A DNA stretch of 45,933 nt from Candidatus Nezhaarchaeales archaeon (GCA_038853715.1 JAWCJE010000015.1:1-45933); one strand, 5' to 3'. Shown: positions 16,162 to 24,607, counted from the first letter of the stretch. A program made the numbers and translations. Notes: generated by a model not told the origin, from the letters alone.

Positions 16162-18210
16162 TCACCCTAGCCCTAACTTCCTAACCATTTCCTTAACGGT
16201 GGCGGCGAACTTAGGGCCGTCAGCGGCTGAAAGCCACACCGTCCAAAGCCTACTTGGATCTATACCTTTACCGGTTAGTACCTTTTTAACGCGCTCCATT
16301 CTCTCCTTACACTTGTAGTTACCGGTTATGTAGTGGCAGGTTGGAAATTCGCAGCCAGCTACTAAGACGCCTGCTGCTCCAAGCTCGAAGGACCTGTAAA
16401 TGAAGGATGGGTCAATGCGCCCCGAACACATAACCCTTATTACGCGTATGTTTAAAGGGTATTCAAGCCTACTAACCCCCGCTACGTCGACGGCCCCTAA
16501 GGCGCACCAGTGGCAGCAGAACGCTATTATCTTATCCCGAGGCTTCTCGGCTAAAGCTGCTTCTACCTGTGCTAGTATCTGTTCATCTGTGAAGTGGGTT
16601 ATGTCTATGGCGTTCATGGGGCAGTCCGCGGCGCAGGTTCCGCAGCCTTTACATAATGCTTTTATGAGGTGTGGCTCCTTATCGATTAGCTCGATAGCTC
16701 CGAAGGGGCAGTTCTTAGCGCAGAGGCCGCATTTAATGCATTTCTCCAGGTTTATGTGTGCGATTACTCCCTCGCTTTCTACGTAGCCTCGCTCCATGGG
16801 TATGGAGGCCCTCATAGCTGCTCCTAAGGCTTCCTCTATTGACTCCTTTACGCTTTTAGGCGATCTAGCGCAGCCGCATACGTATATGCCGTCAGTGGCG
16901 AAGTCGAGGGGCCTTAGCTTAATGTGTGCCTCCTGGAAGAAACCTTCGGGGTTAATTGAAACCTTGAGTAGACCTCGAAGCTTATCGGCTGCTTCACCTC
17001 CTTGGAGGGAGGTGGTTAAAACCACTAGGTCCGCGGGGATCTTTAACTCTTCACCTAGGAGGATGTCGTAAACCTTAACCGCTAGCCTTCCATCCTCCTC
17101 GTAAACCTCGGGTTTTAGCGCTTCGGAGTACCTAATCAGTTTAATATCGTACTTTTCAACGGCCTCCTTAAGGTATAGTTCCTCGAACCCTTTAACGTTC
17201 AAATCCCTGTATAGTAGGTAGATGTTAACGTCACCTTTTAGCTCCTTAGCGTGTTTAGCGCTCTTTACTGATGCTAAGCAGCCTATGTTGCAGCAGCCGC
17301 GTTCCTTGCTCCTTGAATTAACGCAGTTTATAATTACGATGTCTTTAACGCCGTTTAGCTTATTCCCTTTTAAGAGCTCTTCGAACCGTAGTAGTGTAAC
17401 TACGTTAGGATGCCTTCCGTAACCGTAGAGGCCTATTGGTTTTAGCTCCGTCATGCCCGTGGCCACTAGGATTGTTGAGGCTTCAAGCTCTTCACTTATC
17501 CCGCCTCTTCTAACCCTAACCTTGAAGCTTCCGACGTAGCCTTTAACATCCTCCACCTCTGCCTCGGTGTATACCTCGATGTTTTTATGGCTTGTTACCT
17601 GCTTCACCTTATCCTTAACGATTTGATCCGCGTCTTGATCGTAGGGGGCTATTTTATATAGCCTGTTTAGAAGCCCGCCGAGCTTATCTTCCTTCTCAAC
17701 TAGCTTTACTTTGAAGCCTCGATCGGCTAAGGCTAAGGCGGCGGTCATACCGGCTATACCACCACCTATAACTAGGCAGGTCCTTCCGACTGGGAGGCGT
17801 ATTTCCTCAGCTGGTTCGAGGAGTAATGCTTTAGCTACACCCATTTTTACTAGGTCTTTAGCCTTCTCTGTTGCTAGTTGAGGGTTAAACCTATGAACCC
17901 ATGAGCATTGCTCCCTAATACTTACGAATTCGAGTAGGTAAGGGTTTAACCCCGCCTCTTTAAGCGTTGACTTAAAGGTTGGCTCATGGGTTCTAGGGGT
18001 GCAGCAGGCTACGACGACCCTTTCAAGGTTGTTTTTAGCTATAAGGTCCTTAATCCTTGAAAGGTAATCGACCGAGCATATCCATTTACCTTCCTCGGCT
18101 AAAACTACTCCTTTAAGCTTTTTAGCGTATTCGACAACCTCGGGTACGTTTACGACGCCGCCGATGTTGGTTCCGCATCTACAGATGAAAACGCCGACCC
18201 TAGCGTTCAA
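16162..18210 (-). CDS. HdrA-MvhD fusion flavoprotein (QmoB-like)
   Basis: This 682-residue protein starts with the HdrA-specific N-terminal domain (GVFICRCGTNIGG, VVVACCTPRTHEPTF). A thioredoxin-reductase-like FAD domain follows (VIGGGIAGMTAALALADRG near 147, then ERGCCNIGCLASVKSAKHAK). Two ferredoxin motifs lie near 490 and 520 (CIKCGLCAKNCP, CKGCGTCAADCP). From about 560 comes an MvhD/FrhD-type 2Fe-2S domain (AFCCHWCALGAVDVAG, VMCSGRIDP, GCEFPTCHY). In known Hdr complexes HdrA holds the bifurcating FAD, and MvhD passes electrons from the donor enzyme. The fused form is seen in QmoB of sulfate reducers and in HdrA2-type proteins. The TTG start is preceded by GGTGAAAG just after the stop of the upstream gene. 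It is central to the proposed electron-transfer complex. Confidence 0.88.
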   Translation of the reverse strand: MNARVGVFICRCGTNIGGVVNVPEVVEYAKKLKGVVLAEEGKWICSVDYLSRIKDLIAKNNLERVVVACCTPRTHEPTFKSTLKEAGLNPYLLEFVSIREQCSWVHRFNPQLATEKAKDLVKMGVAKALLLEPAEEIRLPVGRTCLVIGGGIAGMTAALALADRGFKVKLVEKEDKLGGLLNRLYKIAPYDQDADQIVKDKVKQVTSHKNIEVYTEAEVEDVKGYVGSFKVRVRRGGISEELEASTILVATGMTELKPIGLYGYGRHPNVVTLLRFEELLKGNKLNGVKDIVIINCVNSRSKERGCCNIGCLASVKSAKHAKELKGDVNIYLLYRDLNVKGFEELYLKEAVEKYDIKLIRYSEALKPEVYEEDGRLAVKVYDILLGEELKIPADLVVLTTSLQGGEAADKLRGLLKVSINPEGFFQEAHIKLRPLDFATDGIYVCGCARSPKSVKESIEEALGAAMRASIPMERGYVESEGVIAHINLEKCIKCGLCAKNCPFGAIELIDKEPHLIKALCKGCGTCAADCPMNAIDITHFTDEQILAQVEAALAEKPRDKIIAFCCHWCALGAVDVAGVSRLEYPLNIRVIRVMCSGRIDPSFIYRSFELGAAGVLVAGCEFPTCHYITGNYKCKERMERVKKVLTGKGIDPSRLWTVWLSAADGPKFAATVKEMVRKLGLG

Positions 18211-18217
18211 TAGGCTT

Positions 18218-19564
18218 TCACCCTAATGATGCTGCTTTTAAGCTAGCGGCCACGGCTTGAACCACGGATTCCGAGATATCTATAGGGCCTGTGGCGCCGC
18301 CGCATACGTAAATCCCCTTAACGCTGGTTTCGAAGGGCGCGTTTAACGGATCCTTCTCCTTGAAGAAGCCGTATTCATCGAGTTCCACCTTTAAGGTCTT
18401 AGCTAGCTTCTCGTTACGCTCATTAGCGACAAGCGGCATGGATAAAACTAGTAAATCAACCTTTAACTCCTCGACTTCACCCTTATCCAGGTCTTCGTAC
18501 CTAACGGTTAAGCTCTTCGTGGCCTGATCCTCTAAAACATCTGACGGCCTACCCTTTACGTATTTAACGCCTAACTCCTTAGCCTTCCTGTAGAAGTTGA
18601 AGAAGCCCTTACCGTAGGTTTTCAGATCCCTATATAGTATGTAGGTGTCGACTGCCGGGTCGTGCTCCTTGGTTATGATGGCTTGCTTAGTGGCGATCAT
18701 ACAGCATACCTTCGAACAGTACGGTATGCCTACCTTTTTATCGCGGCCAACACATTGAATCCAAGCTATCCTTCTAGGGCGGGATCCATCTGATGGCTTA
18801 ACTATTTCGCCTCGGGTTGGTCCACCGGCGTTCATCATCCTCTCGTATTGAAGGTGCGTGATAACGTCCTTATACACTCCGTAACCGTAGAGTCCCTGCG
18901 GGGGTTTAAGTACCCCTAATCCTGAAGCTATTATTATACTAGCGACCTCTATATCGATGAACCTATCCTTCTGCCAAAGCGTTACAGCGTTAGCTCCTTC
19001 ATCCCTACAGGCTTTAACGCATTTCGCTATTGGGCATTCGCGGCATTGACTACAGTCGACGATACACTTACCTACACAGGCGCCTACATCCTTCATTTTT
19101 CCGTAGCGGCATCTAGGGTCTACGAGGTAGCTGTTCGGAACTGCTTGAGGGAAGGGTATGTAGATTAGCTTCCTCGTACCGCCGATCCCACCGTCCACCT
19201 CGTCGGGAACGGTGACTGGGCATACTTCAACGCACTTCCCGCAGCCCTTACACTTCCCCTCATCCACGAAGCGCGCCTTCTTAACCAGCCTCACCTTGAA
19301 GGAGCCGGCCGACCCTTCAACCCTTCTAACCTCGCAGTAGGTTAACAGCTTTATGTTGGGATGCTTTTGAACCTCATACATTTTAGGGGCCTCTATACAT
19401 ATTGAGCAGTCGTTAGTAGGGAAGGTCTTATCGAGCCTAGCCATTAACCCGCCTATGCTAGGGGCTTCATCAACTAGGTACACCTGAAAACCGTAGTCGG
19501 CTAGGTTTAACGCCGCCTCAATACCGGCTATACCGCCACCTACTACGAGTATGGAGCGAGGCAC
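18218..19564 (-). CDS. HdrA/QmoA-like FAD iron-sulfur protein
   Basis: This 448-residue flavoprotein carries VVGGGIAGIEAALNLADYG at the N-terminus and PTNDCSICIEAPKM, the HdrA cysteine motif. A ferredoxin motif lies near residue 105 (CKGCGKCVEVCP). It also has a Cys-rich insert CVGKCIVDCSQCRECPIAKC near 165, then YCSKVCCMIATKQAI and a closing FAD motif GIYVCGGATGPIDISES. It lacks the N-terminal HdrA domain and the second ferredoxin pair, so it resembles QmoA more than a full HdrA. It is the first gene of the operon. The GTG start lies about 11 bases after the start predicted from the TATA box at 19595-19604, with GAGGGTGA in between. No aprAB or qmoC is in the window, so a sulfate-reduction role is not supported. 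Confidence 0.85.
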   Translation of the reverse strand: MPRSILVVGGGIAGIEAALNLADYGFQVYLVDEAPSIGGLMARLDKTFPTNDCSICIEAPKMYEVQKHPNIKLLTYCEVRRVEGSAGSFKVRLVKKARFVDEGKCKGCGKCVEVCPVTVPDEVDGGIGGTRKLIYIPFPQAVPNSYLVDPRCRYGKMKDVGACVGKCIVDCSQCRECPIAKCVKACRDEGANAVTLWQKDRFIDIEVASIIIASGLGVLKPPQGLYGYGVYKDVITHLQYERMMNAGGPTRGEIVKPSDGSRPRRIAWIQCVGRDKKVGIPYCSKVCCMIATKQAIITKEHDPAVDTYILYRDLKTYGKGFFNFYRKAKELGVKYVKGRPSDVLEDQATKSLTVRYEDLDKGEVEELKVDLLVLSMPLVANERNEKLAKTLKVELDEYGFFKEKDPLNAPFETSVKGIYVCGGATGPIDISESVVQAVAASLKAASLG

Positions 19565-19594
19565 GATTCACCCTCTGAAAAGGCTTCATCGTCA

Positions 19595-19604
19595 CTTATA
19601 TATT
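19595..19604 (-). promoter_or_regulatory. TATA box of the leftward hdr operon
   Basis: The minus strand reads AATATATAAG, centred near 19600, putting transcription at about 19575 and giving an 11-base leader holding the ribosome binding site. Confidence 0.55.
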
Positions 19605-19646
19605 GGGCTAATAGAGCTTATGAATATTATTTGCATTATCTGTATA

Positions 19647-19669
19647 AAGTATAAAAACTTAAAGTATAA
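19647..19669. promoter_or_regulatory. Direct repeat AAAGTATAA between the divergent operons
   Basis: AAAGTATAA occurs at 19647-19655 and again at 19661-19669, 14 bases apart start to start, between the two divergent TATA boxes. It may be an operator or upstream promoter element shared by both operons. This is an inference. Confidence 0.3.
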
Positions 19670-19686
19670 GGGTTGCTTGCTTCTCC

Positions 19687-19694
19687 ATATATAA
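19687..19694 (+). promoter_or_regulatory. TATA box of the rightward flavin reductase operon
   Basis: ATATATAA lies about 67-74 bases before the preferred ATG at 19761; the implied start is near 19716. Confidence 0.45.
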
Positions 19695-19760
19695 CCTTAA
19701 GAGGTAAGCTATAACTAAGTATCCCTGTTAAAGACTGGGGAGGCTTTGAGGTCGGTTTGT

Positions 19761-21749
19761 ATGCCTAACCTAGCTATAAGCTGGGATTACACTGGACAGC
19801 CGGGCTATAAGATGTTTCCCCACTTATTCCAGCCGGTAAGGATAGGTAGGCTAACCGTACCTAATAGGATAAAGTACGCAGCTACCGAGGATAACTTCAA
19901 TACGCATGACGGCTTCGTAACCGATGTGGACGTGGCTTACATTAGGGAGCGCGCGAAGGGCGTCGTCGGAGGTATATGTACTATTCAGGGGGTTTACATG
20001 GATCCTAAGGGTGAAGGTAAAGGCTACGTAGGGCAAGCCGCCGCGTACGACGATAAGTTCATACCGGGGTTAAAGAGGCTTGCTGACGCTATTCACGGCG
20101 AGGGCGCCATAGCCAACATCCAGCTAATGCACTGTGGAAGGGTAGGTGGAATAGAGCTACCATACTGCGTAGGCCCATCGGCTATCCCTCAACGTTTACG
20201 TATATTTAGGCCGGTGAAGGAGATGAGTAAGGACGATATTAAGCAATGTATAAAGGAGCATGCCGATGCTGCTAGGAGGGGTATTGAAGCCGGGTTCGAC
20301 ATCATTGAGATATCGGGCATCGTCGGCTACCTAATATCAAACTTCCTATCTAAGTACACCAATAGGAGGACCGATGAGTACGGCGGCGATATTGAGGGGC
20401 GCTGTAGGTTTATGGTTGAGGTTATTCAAGCGGTTAGGGACGTGATCGGTAAGGACGTACCGATAATTATTAGGTTATGCGCTGAGGAACTGCTCGACGA
20501 CGTAAACGGTAATACTCCTGAGGAGTGCATGATAACCTATAAAATGGCTGAGAAGGCAGGAGTGGATTGTATAAGCGTAACGCAGGGTTGGCAGGAATCA
20601 GTGGTTCCAGTTATAACTAGGGATGTACCTCAGGGTAGTTGGCTTTATAACGCTAAACGCGCTAAGGAGGCAGGGATTAAGGTACCGCTTAGCATGGCTT
20701 ATAGGTTGTTTAAGCCTGAAATAGCTGATAAGGCTATAGCTGATGGCATAATAGATATATGGGAGATGTGTAGGCCAATGATAGCTGACCCCCACCTACC
20801 GAAGAAGGTGTTAGAAGGTAGGCTTGAGGATATAAGGCCATGCATAGCTTGCAACCTATGTTTAGCGAGGTTATTCCGAGACGCCCCCATGACCTGCTCC
20901 GTAAACCCGCTCGTTGGACATGAATGGGACCCTGAATGGCAGGTTAAACCAGCTGAAGCCAGAAAGAAGGTTATGATAGTGGGCGGCGGCCCGGCAGGCC
21001 TTGAATGCGCGAGGGTTGCCGCGCTTAGAGGCTATGAGGTACACCTCTACGAGAAGCGTGATATCTTGGGGGGACAACTAGTAGCAGCGAGTAAAGGGCC
21101 CTTCGGGGAGGATGAACTCTACGGCGTAATAACATGGCTCATAACCCAATGTAGGAAGGCCGGGGTAAACTTCCACTTAAATACGACGGTTACACCGAGC
21201 ATGATGGAGGAAGAGGCTCCAGACGTAATAGTGATAGCTACTGGGGCTAGGTTTACCGCTGAAAAGGTCCCCGGCTTCGATAGGCCTAACGTGGTGTCAG
21301 CCGTCGACGTACTTGAGGGGAGGGTTGAAACCGGTGAAAAAGTAGTTGTATGGGGTGGGAAGGGCGCTGGCATTGTAACCGCGCTATACCTAGCTAATAA
21401 GGGTAGGAAGGTATCCATGGTATGCATGGATAGGAGGGTCGGTAGGGACGTAAACCCTTCATACGTATGGAGGTATATTCAAAAGCTTAACCAGCTAGGG
21501 GTAAGGGTTTATAGGAATAGTAGCATCGAGAGGATAACGGAGGACGGCGTCATCGTTAAAGCCCCCTACGACGTAAGGATACCTATCGCCGCGGATACCG
21601 TCATATACGCTGAAAGGGAGGCCGTCGCCGATCTCGTTGAGGCGGCTAGGGCCGTATGCCCCGAGGTTTACGTTATCGGCGATGCGCTAGTACCGCGTAG
21701 GCTACAAAACGCGATCCACGACGGGTATCGTATCGGAATAAGGATGTAG
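19761..21749 (+). CDS. Old yellow enzyme / 2,4-dienoyl-CoA reductase-like FMN-FAD-4Fe4S oxidoreductase
   Basis: This flavoenzyme of about 662 residues has the three-part architecture of bacterial FadH and trimethylamine dehydrogenase. It opens with an FMN TIM barrel (LFQPVRIGRLTVPNRI, GYLISNFLSKYTNRRTDEYG, TFIIRLC-type strands). A 4Fe-4S motif follows near residue 360 (CIACNLCLARLF then CSVNP), and then two dinucleotide folds (GGGPAGLECARVAALRG near 408; GGKGAG near 531). The segment before GYLI reads EISGIV, as in FadH-type enzymes rather than the His-containing classical OYE pattern, so an enoyl- or dienoyl-thioester substrate is plausible but not proven. The frame is open from a TTG at 19746, but that is only 2 bases from GGAGG. 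GAGGT lies 8 bases before the ATG at 19761, which I prefer. It heads a three-gene operon divergent from hdr. Confidence 0.85.
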   Translation: MPNLAISWDYTGQPGYKMFPHLFQPVRIGRLTVPNRIKYAATEDNFNTHDGFVTDVDVAYIRERAKGVVGGICTIQGVYMDPKGEGKGYVGQAAAYDDKFIPGLKRLADAIHGEGAIANIQLMHCGRVGGIELPYCVGPSAIPQRLRIFRPVKEMSKDDIKQCIKEHADAARRGIEAGFDIIEISGIVGYLISNFLSKYTNRRTDEYGGDIEGRCRFMVEVIQAVRDVIGKDVPIIIRLCAEELLDDVNGNTPEECMITYKMAEKAGVDCISVTQGWQESVVPVITRDVPQGSWLYNAKRAKEAGIKVPLSMAYRLFKPEIADKAIADGIIDIWEMCRPMIADPHLPKKVLEGRLEDIRPCIACNLCLARLFRDAPMTCSVNPLVGHEWDPEWQVKPAEARKKVMIVGGGPAGLECARVAALRGYEVHLYEKRDILGGQLVAASKGPFGEDELYGVITWLITQCRKAGVNFHLNTTVTPSMMEEEAPDVIVIATGARFTAEKVPGFDRPNVVSAVDVLEGRVETGEKVVVWGGKGAGIVTALYLANKGRKVSMVCMDRRVGRDVNPSYVWRYIQKLNQLGVRVYRNSSIERITEDGVIVKAPYDVRIPIAADTVIYAEREAVADLVEAARAVCPEVYVIGDALVPRRLQNAIHDGYRIGIRM

Positions 21750-21761
21750 GAGGTGTATGAA

Positions 21762-22280
21762 GTGATTGATGCGGAGGCCGAGTTAAGGAAGCTCCTATCC
21801 AAGTTCGACACCCTATGCTCAATAGTTAGAGCCACCTGGTACGAGTGGCGTGAAGCAGCCTTAGCATACGCCCGTCCGGACGTAAAGCCGTTGGACCTAG
21901 TCCTTAAAGCTTGGGAGATAGTGGGGCATGATACCGCTAAAGCCTACTTCCCCCTCCTTAATAGGGCTAGTCCGACCTTCCTAGAGGACGTCGCTAAGCT
22001 AATAGTTATGAGTTCGACCTCGATGGGTGAGGACGCTAAAGTTGTTAAAAGCGATAAGCCGAACGAGGTTTACGTACAGTGGGATCACTGTCCGTGGCCC
22101 GAGTTCGCCCGCCGCTACAAAGCCCCAATGGAGGAGGATGTGTTAGGCTGTGATAAGTGGTTTACGACGGTCATCGACGATATTAACGCTCTGTTTAACA
22201 CCAAGATAAGGCTTAAAACCCTTAAGGCCATACCCAGAGGGGATGGTATCTGCCTTAGAAGGCTTTGGATTGAGGGGTAG
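21762..22280 (+). CDS. Small protein resembling the ATC-hydrolase (L-2-amino-thiazoline-4-carboxylate hydrolase-like) family
   Basis: This protein of 172 residues has a helical first half and a second half with VYVQWDHCPWPEFARR, EDVLGCDKWFTTVIDDINA and a C-terminal GICLRRLWIE strand. The Trp-x-His-Cys and Gly-Cys-Asp motifs and the alpha-beta order resemble proteins annotated as ATC hydrolases, many of which occur beside anaerobic oxidoreductases and have no proven role. I give family resemblance only. The frame also allows a GTG at 21753, but GGAGGT at 21749-21754 is correctly spaced (7 bases) for the GTG at 21762. It sits between the flavin reductase and a ferredoxin with almost no gap, so it probably serves the same pathway, for example in substrate handling or as a chaperone. 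Confidence 0.5.
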   Translation: MIDAEAELRKLLSKFDTLCSIVRATWYEWREAALAYARPDVKPLDLVLKAWEIVGHDTAKAYFPLLNRASPTFLEDVAKLIVMSSTSMGEDAKVVKSDKPNEVYVQWDHCPWPEFARRYKAPMEEDVLGCDKWFTTVIDDINALFNTKIRLKTLKAIPRGDGICLRRLWIEG

Positions 22281-22490
22281 GTGGCGGGATTGGTAGCTGA
22301 AATAGATTACGATAAGTGTAGGATGTGTGGAGCCTACGATAAACCTATCTGCGTAGACGTATGCCCAACTAGCGCTATTTCGCAGCGCGATAAGAAAATA
22401 GAGGTTACCGAGTTCCTATGCGAAGATTGTAACGAGTGCGGCTTTCATTGCCCGGATAAAGCCATAAGGATAAGGAAGCTAACCTTTTAA
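22281..22490 (+). CDS. 4Fe-4S ferredoxin-like protein
   Basis: This is a 69-residue protein with two cluster motifs. The second is a regular CEDCNECGFHCP. The first is CRMCGAYDKPICVDVCP, with an insertion between the second and third cysteine, as in several dedicated ferredoxins that partner one enzyme. The GTG start follows the upstream stop immediately. It is probably the electron carrier or small subunit of the flavin reductase upstream, linking it to the Hdr proteins or to the por enzyme that converges from the other side. Confidence 0.8.
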   Translation: MAGLVAEIDYDKCRMCGAYDKPICVDVCPTSAISQRDKKIEVTEFLCEDCNECGFHCPDKAIRIRKLTF

Positions 22491-22517
22491 ACTTAAACCC
22501 AGCTTTTTCCTTCCCCT

Positions 22518-23414
22518 TCAGCTAGGCTGTTTACACCTCGCTTGGAGGGCTTTCCAAGCTTCGTCGACCTCCTTCTGTATACGATCGACTTCTTCAGCCG
22601 TTAAATGGTTAAACCTACGCTGAACCATTAGGTACTCCTTAACCGGTTTAGGCTTCTTAACGTCTACGGTTAGCCTCCAAACTCCACCTTCCACTTCGTA
22701 TAGGGGCCAAACCCTGGATTCAACGGCTAGCCTAGCCATTTCAACGGTCTTCGACTCGTGGAAGCCCCAACCCACCGGGCATGGTGTTAATACGTGTATG
22801 TATTTAGGCCCCTTAATCCCCATCGCCTTCTTAACCTTGTTTACGTAGTCCAAGAGGTAGCCGATGGAAGCGGTGGCTACGTAGGGGGCTCCATGATCAG
22901 CTATTAGCAGCGGCATATCCTTTCTAGGCCTATCCTTACCCCTCCAAATACTACCAACCGGCGTTGTAGTAGTATACGCGTTAAGGGGGGTTGTACCGCT
23001 ACGTTGACCGCCCGTATTCATGTATGCTTCATTATCGAGGCATACGTAGATGACGTTATGGCCGCGTTCAACCATAGCTGAAAGCGATTGAAAACCTATA
23101 TCGGCTGTGCCTCCATCACCTATAAAGCCGACTACGTTAACGCGGCCGCCTAATCCCTTAGCTTCAAGGGCTGCTTCAATCCCTGAAAGTATGGCTCCAC
23201 CAGCTGCGAATGGGCCTACGTGTAGCGGGAGGGTTGATGCGCCCATCATTAAGGCGGCTGAGGCGCAGCCGGGGACGGATGCTACAATAGTGTTCCTACC
23301 TAAAACCTTAAGCGCTAGCCTCATCGCTAGGCTTTCACCGCAACCAGCGCAGAGGATATTACCTGGGGCGTAGTATTCCTCTTCGGGTAGAGTTTTTAAG
23401 GTGAGTGTATACAC
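22518..23414 (-). CDS. porB: 2-oxoacid (pyruvate-type):ferredoxin oxidoreductase beta subunit
   Basis: This subunit of about 298 residues binds thiamine diphosphate: NILCAGCGESLAMRLAL near the N-terminus carries two cluster-ligand cysteines, and VGFIGDGGTADIGFQSLSA is the GDG motif, followed by EAYMNTGGQRSGTTP. The enzyme oxidises a 2-oxo acid with CoA to acyl-CoA, CO2 and reduced ferredoxin, or runs in reverse. The frame is open from an ATG at 23441, but GGAGGGAGG in the tail of porA sits 7 bases before the GTG at 23414. That start yields VYTLTLKTLPEEEYYAPG, the normal N-terminus. Order delta-alpha-beta is usual; the gamma subunit is not present here. Pyruvate is the probable substrate but 2-oxoisovalerate cannot be excluded. 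Confidence 0.88.
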   Translation of the reverse strand: MYTLTLKTLPEEEYYAPGNILCAGCGESLAMRLALKVLGRNTIVASVPGCASAALMMGASTLPLHVGPFAAGGAILSGIEAALEAKGLGGRVNVVGFIGDGGTADIGFQSLSAMVERGHNVIYVCLDNEAYMNTGGQRSGTTPLNAYTTTTPVGSIWRGKDRPRKDMPLLIADHGAPYVATASIGYLLDYVNKVKKAMGIKGPKYIHVLTPCPVGWGFHESKTVEMARLAVESRVWPLYEVEGGVWRLTVDVKKPKPVKEYLMVQRRFNHLTAEEVDRIQKEVDEAWKALQARCKQPS

Positions 23415-23416
23415 GG

Positions 23417-24607
23417 TTAAAACCTCCCTCCAAACGACCATTCAACCTCGGTTTCAACCCTACCGGTTCTAGCCGCCTTTAAGGTTTTAATGGCTATTCG
23501 CTCGATATCGCTAGGCGTTACATCCCTACCGCCTAAGCCTGTTATAAAGCTTAGTACGGAGGGCCTTTGATCTAGGTCGTAGAGGGTTGAACGTAGCTCT
23601 ACGAATACCGCGCCTCCTTGACCTACTGAGTAATCCCTCTCAATAACGCCTATGGCGCGTACGTTTACCGCTACCCTCCTTAACTCCTCCTTCGGGAAGG
23701 GCCTGAAAGCCCTTAGGTTTAATAGCCCAACCTTCTCCCCCTGCTTCCTAAGCCTATTAATTACCATCTTAGCTGTTTCGGTTATACTCCCCATGGCGAT
23801 TAGGATTGCCTCCGCGTCATCGCATAGGTATTCTTCGATTAAGCCTCCATAACCCCTACCGAACCTAGTTCGGTATTCACGGTCAACCTCCGCTATAACG
23901 CGTTTAGCCTGCTCCATGGCCTCGTCGTGCTTACGTTTAAACCCAGCCCACCAGTCCGCCGGTACGAAGGTTGTAAGGATTAATGGGTCTTCCACGTCGA
24001 GCTTATAGATAGGCTTAAAGGAGGGTAGGAAGGAGTCTACCTCCTCCTGATCGGGTATTACTACGTTCTCGTAACAGTGGGAGAGTACGTAGCCTTCGAA
24101 GCAAACCATTACCGGCAGCATAACCCTATGGTCCTCGGCTATTCGATATGCTTGAATCACGGTGTCTAGGATCTCCTGGTTATTCCTACAGTAGATCTGT
24201 ATCCATCCGGTATCGCGTTGGGCTATGCTATCGTCGTGGCCTGTTAGAATGGTCCAGGGTACGCCTATGCTACGGCTTACTACAGCCATTACCACTGGGA
24301 GCCTACTACCGGAGGTGTAGAAGAGCCCTTCATGCATGTAGGCTAACCCTTGCGAAGATGTAGCGGTAAACGTACGTGCTCCAGCCGTCGCGGCAGCCGC
24401 GCAGGCGATGATCGCGCTATGCTCCCCTTCTATCGGTATATATTTTGATTTAAGTAGGCCGTTAGCTACAAATCCGGCTAAAGCTTCAACGATAGGCGTC
24501 TGCGGGGTTATTGGGTAGGCGCAAATAACGTCGGGCTTAGCAAGCTTTACGCCGTAGGCGGCAGCCGTATTACCATCTATGAAGGCTTTCGTAGGCAACA
24601 CTTTCAC
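23417..24607 (-). CDS. porA: 2-oxoacid (pyruvate-type):ferredoxin oxidoreductase alpha subunit
   Basis: This 396-residue subunit contains the PYR domain (YPITPQTPIVEALAGF, EGEHSAIIACAAAATAGART, TATSSQGLAYMHEGLFY) and the C-terminal domain II region (EAILIAMGSITETAKMVI, GLLNLRAFRPFP). The Thr in YPITPQTP and the Glu in EGEHSA are typical of pyruvate enzymes. Its GTG start overlaps the porD stop by 4 bases (GTGA), so the two are translationally coupled. Together with porD and porB it forms the catalytic core. Confidence 0.9.
   Translation of the reverse strand: MKVLPTKAFIDGNTAAAYGVKLAKPDVICAYPITPQTPIVEALAGFVANGLLKSKYIPIEGEHSAIIACAAAATAGARTFTATSSQGLAYMHEGLFYTSGSRLPVVMAVVSRSIGVPWTILTGHDDSIAQRDTGWIQIYCRNNQEILDTVIQAYRIAEDHRVMLPVMVCFEGYVLSHCYENVVIPDQEEVDSFLPSFKPIYKLDVEDPLILTTFVPADWWAGFKRKHDEAMEQAKRVIAEVDREYRTRFGRGYGGLIEEYLCDDAEAILIAMGSITETAKMVINRLRKQGEKVGLLNLRAFRPFPKEELRRVAVNVRAIGVIERDYSVGQGGAVFVELRSTLYDLDQRPSVLSFITGLGGRDVTPSDIERIAIKTLKAARTGRVETEVEWSFGGRF

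Noticed and set aside
15039-19564. True methanogen-type HdrABC
   Set aside because: Subunits are rearranged (QmoA-like protein, HdrA-MvhD fusion, HdrC-HdrB fusion) and no mvhA/G or mcr genes are in the window; methanogenic function is not supported.
15039-19564. Qmo complex of sulfate reduction
   Set aside because: No membrane subunit QmoC, no aprAB and no sat are present beside it.
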